A stretch of DNA of 7,302 nucleotides from an uncultured Oscillospiraceae bacterium (GTDB taxonomy: Bacteria; Bacillota; Clostridia; Oscillospirales; Oscillospiraceae). The notes beneath the pieces were generated by a model. It had not been told where the DNA came from and did not search any database. It worked only from the letters and a program-made list of their open reading frames with translations. This document shows positions 1 through 5,803 of this stretch, piece after piece. Position 1 is the first letter of the stretch. Every line of letters begins with the position of its first letter. The stretch spans positions 1 through 7,302 of the forward strand of contig CAJUQS010000021.1 in assembly GCA_910588365.1 (NCBI GenBank), in the 5' to 3' direction. The position numbers and the translations under genes were made by a program.

Positions 1-1254
1 CTCGCTGATGTTCATCTCCAGCTTTAAGTAGCTCAGGTCATAAATGACGGCCAGGGAGCCCGAATCAATACCGTCCACCTTGTCTCCCGCCTTCACATTT
101 TTCTCAATGACGGTGCCCGAAATGGGGGAGGTCACGGTGTAGTTCTCCAGCGCGTCCTGTGCGCTCTGAAGGGTAAGCTGGGCGTTTTCCAGGGAGAGCC
201 GGGCATTTTTCAGGGTAATCTCGGCGTTCTCCAGCCCCTCCTGGGCGGACGCTACCCCGTCCTTGGCAGTGGCTACTCCGTCCTGCGCGTTGGTCACGCC
301 GTCCTTGGCGGTGTCCTGAGCCCGGTCCAGGTCATCCTGGCCGTTCTGGACGGACTCGCCTCCCAGGACAGCCAGGGTAGTCCCTTTAAAGACCAGACTG
401 CCCACCATGATAGGCAGCTGCTCCACCTGGCCGCTGGACTGGGCGGTGACGGTTCTGCGCAGATTCTCCTGGAAGGTCCCGCTGCCGGCGCAGGAGACCT
501 CCCCCACCGAGGCGGTGGCCGAGTTGGACGGGGTGAGCACCCCCGGGTTATCCAGACGCAGGGTCACCTGACGCACCAGGGTGCCGCCGGCCCCGGTCAT
601 GTCGGCGGGGGCCACCGACTCCACTGTGGCGGGGAGGGTCTCCATGGTCCCGGAAATGGTCACAAGGGCGCTCTGGCCGGCGGAGATGCCCTTCGCGTCG
701 GCGGAGTGGAAGGGCAGGGTCAGCTTCAGCACCGAGGTGTCGGCGATCTCGGCGATGGGGGTGCCGGGGGAGACCATGTCCCCCTTCTGGACCAGCACCT
801 TCTGGACCACGCCTCCCTCCGTGGCCTGGATGGTGAGGCTGCGGACGTATTTGTCCCGGTCCTGCCCGGCCTGCTCCACGCCCCGCTGGGCCTGCTCCAC
901 GCCCCGCTGGGCCTGCTCCACGTTCCGCTGGGCTTGCTCCACGCCCCGGCGGGCCTGTTCCTCGCCCAGCTTGGCCTGCTCCACGTTCAGTCTGGCCTGC
1001 TCCACGCCCTGCTGGGCCTGCTTGATGGCCGTCTCGGCGTTGTCCGCGTCCAGGCGGTAGAGCAGCGCCCCCTTCTCCACCTGGTCGCCCACCTCCACCG
1101 GGATGGCCGCCGCGGCCCGGACCACCAGCTTGGCGGCCCTGCCCCCGCAGCGGCCGCACCCGTCACAGCTGTGGCCGCAGGCGGTCTGCCGGAATATTGT
1201 CACCTCCGCAGTCCCCGGGGCGGGAAGGGCGGTAACCGTGGCAATCTGCGTCAT
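1..1254 (-). CDS. RseC-like N-terminus fused to an HlyD/MacA-type periplasmic adaptor (3' end outside the window)
   Basis: The frame is open for 418 codons from an ATG at 1254 to the window edge, so the C-terminus is missing. Residues 1-45 resemble the start of RseC/SoxR-reducing proteins: MTQIATV, then a cysteine cluster C26-x3-C30-x2-C33-x2-C36, then a short strand (AKLVVRA). From about residue 52 (VEVGDQVEKGALLYRLD) it reads as an HlyD-family adaptor. Coiled coil 1 spans about 72-135 in VEQAQRG heptads, followed by a lipoyl half at 141-172 and a beta-barrel at about 175-258. A second lipoyl half lies at 266-298, coiled coil 2 at about 302-371, and another lipoyl half (SPISGTVIEKNVKAGDKV) after it. 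Adaptors of this kind normally link an ABC or RND exporter to the cell surface. No signal peptide or membrane helix precedes the adaptor part, which is abnormal. An AAGGAG sits 8 nt before the ATG, 22 bp after cdaR, so this start belongs to the cdaA operon. The domain calls are good; whether the join is biological is uncertain. Confidence 0.75.
   Translation of the reverse strand, partial: MTQIATVTALPAPGTAEVTIFRQTACGHSCDGCGRCGGRAAKLVVRAAAAIPVEVGDQVEKGALLYRLDADNAETAIKQAQQGVEQARLNVEQAKLGEEQARRGVEQAQRNVEQAQRGVEQAQRGVEQAGQDRDKYVRSLTIQATEGGVVQKVLVQKGDMVSPGTPIAEIADTSVLKLTLPFHSADAKGISAGQSALVTISGTMETLPATVESVAPADMTGAGGTLVRQVTLRLDNPGVLTPSNSATASVGEVSCAGSGTFQENLRRTVTAQSSGQVEQLPIMVGSLVFKGTTLAVLGGESVQNGQDDLDRAQDTAKDGVTNAQDGVATAKDGVASAQEGLENAEITLKNARLSLENAQLTLQSAQDALENYTVTSPISGTVIEKNVKAGDKVDGIDSGSLAVIYDLSYLKLEMNISE
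869..1015 (-). repeat. 21-bp tandem repeat, 7 units, encoding coiled-coil heptads
   Basis: Seven consecutive 21-bp units start at 869, 890, 911, 932, 953, 974 and 995. Most begin GCCTGCTCCACG on the plus strand. The first two are identical, the third and fourth differ at a few positions, and the later ones have diverged further. Each unit encodes one heptad of the type (G/N)VEQA(Q/K/R)x on the minus strand, so the array keeps the frame and builds the first coiled-coil hairpin of the adaptor. Near-identity at the DNA level indicates recent unit duplication as well as selection on the protein. Confidence 0.85.
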
Positions 1255-1276
1255 AACAAACGCTCCTTATCCATGT

Positions 1277-2527
1277 CTATTTGGACGAGATCTTGCCGGA
1301 GACAGAGTAGGGTCCCCCCGCCGCGCCCACGTTGTCGTAGCCGTCCACCAGAACCTTTCCCGGCTGGTTGCCCACGGTGATATCGGAGGTGTACTCCGTC
1401 AGATCCACGACGATGCGGATGTCTTCCGCCGTCACCTGCTCCAGATCCGCCGCCGGTCCACGGAGGACCACGTCCACGGAGGAGGTGATCTTGTTGAACC
1501 GCTGGGTATCGCTCAGCCCGGTGGCCTGGATGTTGGTTACGGAGAAGTTCCGCGTCTCCACGCCGTGGAAGCGGATGGAGAGGCTGGTGGATGTGATGCC
1601 GCTGAGGTTGACACACCCGGCGGGGAGCTTGATCTCCAAAGGCCACTCGTCGTAGTCGGAGAGGAAGGAGCTCAGATCAATCTCGCCCAGGGAGATCTCC
1701 TCAATACTCTCCAGGCTGGCGGGCTCGCCGGCCACGGTGATGCTCTCATGTGCCAGCCTGCACCGGGCGGTCTCCAGGGTAGATCCCGGAGACTCCTTAT
1801 ACTTGACCGTCAAAGGGAGCTCCTTGGTCAGGTACACCGGGGCGGTCACCTGCACCCGGCGGTCCGAGATCCGGATATCCTCGTTTTCCACCACGTTGCC
1901 CTCGCTGTCCAGCAGCTCATAGGCAAAGTCCCGCTGCACGGTGGAGGTGGCGCCGTCCAGGTTCACCACAATCCTGGCGGATTTCACCTGGTCCACGTCC
2001 TCCACCCGGCCGCTGATGGTCAGGGTGGAGGGATCCGCCGCCATCAGATCGGACATATACATGTATCCGTCGGGCACACTGCCCTCCACGTTCACCGTCA
2101 CGGGCACCTCCTGGGAATACAGGGTCACCACCTGGAGCGTCACTGCGGTCCGGGAGGCCCGCTCCAGAGTGATGCTGCTGCGGTCCACGGTGTCGGAGGT
2201 CACCAGCTCATAGGTCCTGGTGTAGGTCCCTACGGCGCTGACATCCGTCAGATCCACCTGGAGCCGGACATCGGACTTCCGCAGGCTGGTGATGACGGAC
2301 CGGGAGCCGCTCAGCTTCAGATCCACCGTGGCGTCCTGTCCCTCCACCAGCATCAGGTTCCGGCTGGGCAGGGTGTCCTCCGCGCCGATGAATTCAATGG
2401 GTACACCGGGAAAATCCCGGGAGATGGTGTTCTTCTGGGCGTCGTCCACATACAGCCACAGCACGATGGCCAGCAGCAAGGACAGTGCCATGTATAAAAG
2501 CCGGTTCACCCGCTCATTCATCCGCAT
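1277..2527 (-). CDS. cdaR: CdaR, YbbR-domain regulator of diadenylate cyclase
   Basis: This 416-residue protein has a short cytoplasmic start, one membrane helix at about residues 8-27 (LLYMALSLLLAIVLWLYV), and an extracytoplasmic part. I read that part as four YbbR-type repeats, at roughly 38-115, 130-215, 228-320 and 322-412. In Firmicutes CdaR sits in the membrane and modulates the c-di-AMP synthase CdaA; Bacillus CdaR also has four repeats. The start overlaps the end of cdaA by 14 bp, typical of translational coupling. A second ATG at 2521 (MNERV) is almost as good: one GGAGG lies 8 nt before it, while more upstream purine-rich copies serve 2527. The gene after it is not glmM, as in Bacillus, but one with an RseC-type start. 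No missing elements or frameshifts are seen. Confidence 0.93.
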   Translation of the reverse strand: MRMNERVNRLLYMALSLLLAIVLWLYVDDAQKNTISRDFPGVPIEFIGAEDTLPSRNLMLVEGQDATVDLKLSGSRSVITSLRKSDVRLQVDLTDVSAVGTYTRTYELVTSDTVDRSSITLERASRTAVTLQVVTLYSQEVPVTVNVEGSVPDGYMYMSDLMAADPSTLTISGRVEDVDQVKSARIVVNLDGATSTVQRDFAYELLDSEGNVVENEDIRISDRRVQVTAPVYLTKELPLTVKYKESPGSTLETARCRLAHESITVAGEPASLESIEEISLGEIDLSSFLSDYDEWPLEIKLPAGCVNLSGITSTSLSIRFHGVETRNFSVTNIQATGLSDTQRFNKITSSVDVVLRGPAADLEQVTAEDIRIVVDLTEYTSDITVGNQPGKVLVDGYDNVGAAGGPYSVSGKISSK

Positions 2528-3425
2528 GTCCTCCCTCCTCCTTCCCCTTGGCCAGCAAGCTCTTCAGGCTGATGCGCTTTTTCCCGTCCGCGTCCTCTTC
2601 CGTCTCCTGCCGGGGCAGCAGCTCGTTGCGCAGCAGCTGCTCCAGCGTCTCAGTCATCAGGTGGCGCTTGAGCATCCCGCCCACGGCCACGGAGATGGAC
2701 CCGGTTTCCTCGCTGACCAGCACCACAACGGCGTCGGAGTTCTCGCTCATGCCGATGCCCGCCCGGTGGCGCATGCCCAGATCCCGGCTCAGGTTCACGT
2801 TCCGGCTCAGGGGGAGCATACACCCCGCCCCCAGCACCCGGCCGTCCCGGACAATGGCCGCGCCGTCGTGCATGGGCGCCTTGACAAAGAAGATGTTCTT
2901 CAGCAGCTCCGAGGACACCTCTGCGTCCAGCTTGGTGCCGCTGCGGAGCATCTCCTCCAGCTGGATGTGCCGCTCGAAGACGATCAGCGCGCCTGTGCGG
3001 GACTTGCTCATATCGCCGCAGGCGGAAACCGTCTGGGAGATGGCGTCCTCAAGGGTCTGCCGGTCCACCTGGGGCTTGGAGAACAGCTGCAGAAACGGCA
3101 GGCGGCTGCTGCCCATCTGCTCCAGCCCCCGGCGGATCTCCGGCTGAAAGAGGATGATGAGCGCGATGACGCCCCACTGCACAATGATATGACTGATTAA
3201 GTAGTTGAGAGCCCTGAGCCGTCCGGTGGACAGCCAGAGGACGGCTACCACCACCAGGACGCCCTTGATCAGCCGGGAGGAGTTGGTCCGGCGCACCAGC
3301 AGAAGCAGCCGGTAGACCAGAAAGGCGATAACCAGAATATCCAGCACATCCCACCACTGCAGGGACAGCGCAAAGCTGCCCAGCCGCTGGGTCACGCTTG
3401 TCAACACGTCCATGAATTCTCCCAT
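2514..3425 (-). CDS. cdaA: Diadenylate cyclase CdaA (c-di-AMP synthase)
   Basis: CdaA condenses two ATP into cyclic di-AMP, the second messenger that controls potassium, osmolyte and cell-wall homeostasis in Firmicutes. The 303-residue protein has the expected plan: about three membrane helices in residues 25-95 (for example ILVIAFLVYRLLLLV and WGVIALIILF), then a DisA_N/DAC catalytic domain at about 120-265. The family signatures are intact: GALIVFER at 145-152, DGA at 187-189 within APMHDGAAI, and RHR at 219-221 within GMRHRAG. The C-terminal tail is charged. The ATG at 3425 is preceded by GGAGG (3432-3436) at a good distance; a second ATG four codons later (MDVLTS) lacks such a site. It is the first gene of a unit with cdaR, and a promoter candidate lies within 75 bp upstream. 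Confidence 0.96.
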   Translation of the reverse strand: MGEFMDVLTSVTQRLGSFALSLQWWDVLDILVIAFLVYRLLLLVRRTNSSRLIKGVLVVVAVLWLSTGRLRALNYLISHIIVQWGVIALIILFQPEIRRGLEQMGSSRLPFLQLFSKPQVDRQTLEDAISQTVSACGDMSKSRTGALIVFERHIQLEEMLRSGTKLDAEVSSELLKNIFFVKAPMHDGAAIVRDGRVLGAGCMLPLSRNVNLSRDLGMRHRAGIGMSENSDAVVVLVSEETGSISVAVGGMLKRHLMTETLEQLLRNELLPRQETEEDADGKKRISLKSLLAKGKEEGGHADE

Positions 3426-3466
3426 AGCGCCCCTCCATCAAAAAAGAATCCCTATAAGTATCCTTT

Positions 3467-3495
3467 ATTTTAATCTAAGTGCGGGAAAAAAGCAA
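3467..3495 (-). promoter_or_regulatory. Candidate sigma-A promoter of the cdaA-cdaR unit
   Basis: On the minus strand a TTGCTT (-35, 3490-3495) and a TAAAAT (-10, 3467-3472) are separated by exactly 17 nt. The -10 matches five of six consensus positions; the -35 matches only its TTG. The site is about 40 bp from the cdaA start, in AT-rich DNA, downstream of the terminators of the previous unit. This is a motif match only. Confidence 0.5.
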
Positions 3496-3534
3496 CAAAT
3501 TATCCAAAGGATTTTCTTCCGAAAATGTCCTTAG

Positions 3535-3563
3535 ACTGTACAAACCAACTTTTCTTCCATCAA
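3535..3563 (-). promoter_or_regulatory. Second, weaker promoter candidate upstream of cdaA
   Basis: On the minus strand TTGATG (3558-3563) and TACAGT (3535-3540) are 17 nt apart, each matching four of six consensus bases. A transcript from here would carry the small hairpin at 3507-3532 in its leader. It is weaker than the candidate at 3467-3495, and chance occurrence in AT-rich DNA is quite possible. Confidence 0.22.
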
Positions 3564-3565
3564 AT

Positions 3566-3597
3566 ATTCAAAAATCCCGGTTGACAGCCGGGATTTT
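3566..3597 (-). terminator. Rho-independent terminator before cdaA
   Basis: A perfect 10-bp inverted repeat (AAAATCCCGG at 3571-3580, CCGGGATTTT at 3588-3597) encloses a 7-nt loop. On the minus strand the stem runs into five Ts. It lies about 80 bp downstream of the desulfurase gene and would insulate cdaA. On the plus strand the stem also ends in four Ts, so it could act in both directions, although no plus-strand gene needs it. Confidence 0.75.
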
Positions 3598-3621
3598 CAA
3601 AACAATTTCTTGGAAATATTC

Positions 3622-3678
3622 ACAAAAAGTTTATAGGATAGGACGGGGGCGGTCTCCCCGCCCCCGTCCTATCCTATA
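3622..3678 (-). terminator. Long perfect hairpin terminator overlapping the desulfurase stop codon
   Basis: A perfect 21-bp inverted repeat (3632-3652 and 3658-3678) has a 5-nt loop, TCTCC on the plus strand at 3653-3657. On the minus strand the stem is followed within a few bases by five Ts (ACTTTTTG), so it works as an intrinsic terminator of the desulfurase gene. The stop codon TAG (3674-3676) lies inside the stem. Stem length and perfection exceed most simple terminators. Confidence 0.75.
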
Positions 3679-4774
3679 GCATCGCCAGAACCCGCTCCGC
3701 CTCCTCCGGGGTATTGAAAACCGAGGCGGAGAATCGCAGGGTGCCGGTCTCCGCCGTACCGGCGGTGGTGTGGGCCAGGGGCGCGCAGTGAAGCCCGGCC
3801 CGCACAGCCACGCCGCGTTCCGCCAGCCGGTCCGCCAGAGTCTCAGGGTCCGTGTCCAGTGGGACCACGCTGAGCACCGAGCTCTCCCCGCCGTCAAAGA
3901 CCCGGTACCGTCCGCGCTTCCGCAGTCCCCGGGCCAGAACGGCCAGCACATCCCCCTCCTGCCGGGCGATGCGCTCCACCCCCATCCCCCGCACAAACCG
4001 GAGGCCCGCCAGCAGGCCCGCCGCGCCGTGGACATTCTGTGTACCTGCCTCCAGCCTATCCGGCAGAAACGCCGGCATTTCCTGCTGGCGGGATAGGCTG
4101 CCGGTGCCGCCCTCCAGCAGGGAGCTGGGCTCCTGGCCGGCTCCGCACAGCAGCAGGCCCGTCCCCTGGGGACCGTAGAGCCCCTTGTGGCCGGGCATGG
4201 CCACGTAGGCCGCCCCCCAGCGCTCCAGGTTCACCGGCCGGACTCCGGCAGACTGGGAGGCGTCCACCACCAGGGGCACCCCCCGCTCCCGGCAGACGGA
4301 GGCAATCTCGTCTATGGGCAGGACGTAGCCGAAGACGTTGGACATGTGGGTACAGATCACCGCCCTCACGTCCCTGTCCACGGCCCGGCGGAAGCCCTCC
4401 GCCATCTGCTCCGGATCAAAGAGCCGGCCGTTGACGATGCGCACCGACACGCCGCCGATGGCATGGAGAGGACGGGTGACGGCGTTGTGCTCATAGCCGG
4501 AGATCACCACCGTGTCCCCCGGGGCGACCAGGCTCTTGATGGCGATATTCAGGGCGTGGGTGGCATTGGTGGTGAGAATGACATTATCCGGCTCCGGTAC
4601 GCCGAAAAACTCCGCCGCCTCCGTCCGGCACTGCAGCATCAGCTCCGCCGCCTGCCGGGCGGCGGGGTGGTCCCCCCGGCCGGGCGTGGTCATGGTGTGG
4701 ATCGCGCCAGCCACGGCGGCCGGCACCGCGTCCGGCTTCTGCAGCGTGGTGGCCGCGCTGTCAAAATAGATCAT
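3674..4774 (-). CDS. Cysteine desulfurase family protein (class V PLP enzyme, CsdB/EF2568-like clade)
   Basis: This 366-residue enzyme has the fold-type I layout of cysteine desulfurases and selenocysteine lyases. Key parts are FDSAATT at 4-10, the TTNATHALN region at 68-76, the GYEHNA segment at 93-98, and VVDASQSAG with PLP-contacting D171 and Q174. PLP-binding K197 lies in AMPGHKGLYG and the probable catalytic Cys330 in RAGLHCAPLAH. The family moves sulfur or selenium from (seleno)cysteine onto the enzyme cysteine. The shortened N-terminus and the HCAPLAH motif fit the EF2568-type clade, whose precise role is not settled. The start at 4774 is chosen because AGGAGG (4781-4786) lies 6 nt before it and MIYFDSAATT is the natural beginning; the frame stays open 20 codons further upstream but would cross a hairpin. 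Its upstream neighbour, a DUF3343 putative Se/S carrier, suggests a shared role. Substrate specificity cannot be read from sequence. Confidence 0.9.
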   Translation of the reverse strand: MIYFDSAATTLQKPDAVPAAVAGAIHTMTTPGRGDHPAARQAAELMLQCRTEAAEFFGVPEPDNVILTTNATHALNIAIKSLVAPGDTVVISGYEHNAVTRPLHAIGGVSVRIVNGRLFDPEQMAEGFRRAVDRDVRAVICTHMSNVFGYVLPIDEIASVCRERGVPLVVDASQSAGVRPVNLERWGAAYVAMPGHKGLYGPQGTGLLLCGAGQEPSSLLEGGTGSLSRQQEMPAFLPDRLEAGTQNVHGAAGLLAGLRFVRGMGVERIARQEGDVLAVLARGLRKRGRYRVFDGGESSVLSVVPLDTDPETLADRLAERGVAVRAGLHCAPLAHTTAGTAETGTLRFSASVFNTPEEAERVLAML

Positions 4775-4780
4775 CGCGCT

Positions 4781-4786
4781 CCTCCT
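4781..4786 (-). promoter_or_regulatory. Ribosome binding site fixing the desulfurase start
   Basis: A perfect AGGAGG on the minus strand lies 6 nt before the ATG at 4774. It favours that start over the in-frame ATG at 4834, which would overlap the end of the previous gene and be read through a GC-rich hairpin. Confidence 0.8.
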
Positions 4787-4795
4787 AACAGTTGG

Positions 4796-4827
4796 AAAAG
4801 GGGGCCGCCCCGCAGGGCGGCTCCCCC
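4796..4827 (-). terminator. Terminator-like hairpin between the DUF3343 gene and the desulfurase gene
   Basis: A 7-bp GC stem (4804-4810 with 4815-4821, loop CGCA) is extended by four more G-C pairs around one bulged base at 4822. On the minus strand it is followed by four Ts (4796-4799). It begins just after the DUF3343 stop and ends about 20 bp before the desulfurase start. It could end transcription, partly attenuate it, or protect the upstream mRNA end. Confidence 0.55.
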
Positions 4828-4830
4828 AAA

Positions 4831-5085
4831 TCATATGGATATTTCACTGAACGCCCCGTCACGCTCCGCGTAAAACACGCGCATCGGGAGCAGGCCCTCC
4901 GCCCGCAGGTGCTCCAGGGCCGGGGACAGGGCCCCCTCCCCGATACGCACCGCGTAGCTGCACCCGCGGTCCGTCAGTCCCATGGGGGGCCGAAAGAACC
5001 GGGCCGTGATGCCCGCCCGCTCCAGGACGCGGCTCATGCGCTGGGCATGGGTGATCGAGCGGCTCAGCAGAAGATAGTATGGCAT
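4831..5085 (-). CDS. DUF3343 (putative Se/S carrier-like) protein
   Basis: This 84-residue protein begins MPYYLLLSRSITHAQR, the usual opening of the DUF3343 family (a strand followed by a helix that starts with a histidine/alanine turn). A single cysteine, C42, sits in the GCSYAVRI motif where the family carries its conserved cysteine. The family is annotated as a putative selenium or sulfur carrier, on the idea that the cysteine holds a persulfide or selenide. The adjacent desulfurase is the natural donor, but this partnership is inferred from position. I place the start at ATG 5085 because GGGAGG (5094-5099) is 8 nt away; the GTG at 5091 would leave only 2 nt. The protein is complete and lies 64 bp downstream of the TmrB-like gene, with no convincing promoter between them. 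Confidence 0.82.
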   Translation of the reverse strand: MPYYLLLSRSITHAQRMSRVLERAGITARFFRPPMGLTDRGCSYAVRIGEGALSPALEHLRAEGLLPMRVFYAERDGAFSEISI

Positions 5086-5093
5086 TGCCACCG

Positions 5094-5099
5094 CCTCCC
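5094..5099 (-). promoter_or_regulatory. Ribosome binding site fixing the DUF3343 start
   Basis: GGGAGG on the minus strand is 8 nt from the ATG at 5085 but only 2 nt from the in-frame GTG at 5091, so the ATG is preferred and the protein loses two residues. Confidence 0.65.
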
Positions 5100-5149
5100 T
5101 GCTGGCATTCTATGACCGGCGGAGCGGATGTGTGCCTCCCCCTGCCGGG

Positions 5150-5734
5150 CTATCTGATGTGCCTGTACTGTGCCAGGAGCCTGTCCAGGGCTCTGCGCGC
5201 GCCGCTTCGGTTGTCCGGCGTCAGGGTTACGCCCGCCAGCGCCGCCACCTCCTCCACAGTCTGGCGGATGGACAGCCCGTCCGTGTGGAGCTTCCCCCCG
5301 GGGATATCCCTGTCGAAGTCCGCGATGCACCGGTCAATCTGCCGGGCCGCCCAGGAGCTCCTGCCCTCCAGTCTTGAGGCCAGCCGCTTGAGAATGGTCT
5401 TCTTCCGGGCGTACAGAATCACATGCCGGATCTCGTGCTTCCGGGACAGCGCACCAATGATTTCCTCAAAGCAGGCCCTGCTGGTCAGCGTCATGGGGAC
5501 GATGACATTGCCGGGGCAGCGCTCCGCAATGCAGGAGAGCATGTCGAGGTTGAACCCGCGCCACATGGGGTAATCCTGAAAATCATCGGTGCGGATACCG
5601 GGCGGCAGGTTGTCCCGGATAAAACACCCCGCGTTTTCGGGGTCATACACATACGCGCCGCGCATACGGCGGCACAGCTCATAGGCGGTCTGGGTTTTTC
5701 CGGAGCCAAAGGCCCCGTTGATCCAGATAATCAT
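5150..5734 (-). CDS. TmrB-like P-loop protein (tunicamycin resistance family)
   Basis: This 194-residue protein begins MIIWINGAFGSGKTQTAYEL, with a Walker A loop at residues 7-14 (GAFGSGKT). It follows Bacillus TmrB closely over its length as I remember that protein: YVYDPENAG at 28-36, DDFQDYPMWR at 50-59, VIVPMTLTS at 77-85, an EGRSSWAARQIDRC segment at 123-136, and a HIR ending. TmrB (about 197 residues) is an ATP-binding, membrane-associated protein that confers resistance to tunicamycin, a nucleoside inhibitor of lipid-linked sugar transferases. The physiological role here may differ. The start at 5734 has AAGGAGG (5743-5749) 8 nt upstream; an in-frame ATG at 5785 would add 17 residues read through a terminator hairpin and is rejected. 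The gene stands between the isoprenoid operon and the Se/S pair and has no obvious functional link to either. Confidence 0.88.
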   Translation of the reverse strand: MIIWINGAFGSGKTQTAYELCRRMRGAYVYDPENAGCFIRDNLPPGIRTDDFQDYPMWRGFNLDMLSCIAERCPGNVIVPMTLTSRACFEEIIGALSRKHEIRHVILYARKKTILKRLASRLEGRSSWAARQIDRCIADFDRDIPGGKLHTDGLSIRQTVEEVAALAGVTLTPDNRSGARRALDRLLAQYRHIR

Positions 5735-5742
5735 GATAAGCT

Positions 5743-5749
5743 CCTCCTT
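5743..5749 (-). promoter_or_regulatory. Ribosome binding site fixing the TmrB-like start
   Basis: AAGGAGG on the minus strand lies 8 nt before the ATG at 5734 and directly precedes the P-loop start MIIWINGAFG. It rules against the longer frame from 5785. Confidence 0.8.
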
Positions 5750-5756
5750 GATAATC

Positions 5757-5788
5757 AAAAGCGGTGCATGGACTATGCCATGCACCGC
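5757..5788 (-). terminator. Second hairpin after ispF, upstream of the TmrB-like gene
   Basis: A perfect 11-bp stem (GCGGTGCATGG at 5761-5771 with its complement at 5778-5788) encloses a 6-nt loop and is followed on the minus strand by four Ts and AT-rich sequence. It probably backs up the terminator next to the ispF stop. Only about 20 bp separate it from the TmrB-like start, so any promoter for that gene must lie upstream of or within this hairpin. Confidence 0.6.
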
Positions 5789-5803
5789 GATTCAGAACGG
5801 GAT

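Noticed and set aside
869..1015. Repeat array considered as CRISPR
   Set aside because: The 21-bp units are contiguous, have no spacers, and encode in-frame heptads of a coiled coil.
1103..2497. Long plus-strand open frame (464 codons) rich in His, Gly and Gln
   Set aside because: It lies opposite cdaR and the adaptor start. Its composition is what antisense reading of GC-rich codons gives, and it shows no domain or sensible start context.
2289..3200. Plus-strand open frame of 303 codons across cdaA and cdaR
   Set aside because: It is a shadow of two clearly identified genes, with no recognisable motif.
3426..3673. c-di-AMP (ydaO-type) riboswitch in the cdaA leader
   Set aside because: The leader is short and AT-rich, and I see none of the conserved pieces of that riboswitch; only simple hairpins are present.
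3479..3679. Plus-strand frame of 66 codons in the intergenic region
   Set aside because: It runs through both terminator hairpins. Its C-terminal residues resemble those of the overlapping minus-strand frame only because the DNA there is palindromic.
4775..4834. Upstream extension of the desulfurase to an ATG at 4834
   Set aside because: The extra 20 residues have no family counterpart, would be translated through a GC-rich hairpin, and a perfect ribosome binding site serves the ATG at 4774.
5108..5113. TAGAAT on the minus strand as a -10 box for the DUF3343 gene
   Set aside because: There is no acceptable -35 hexamer at 16-18 nt upstream, so it is not better than chance.
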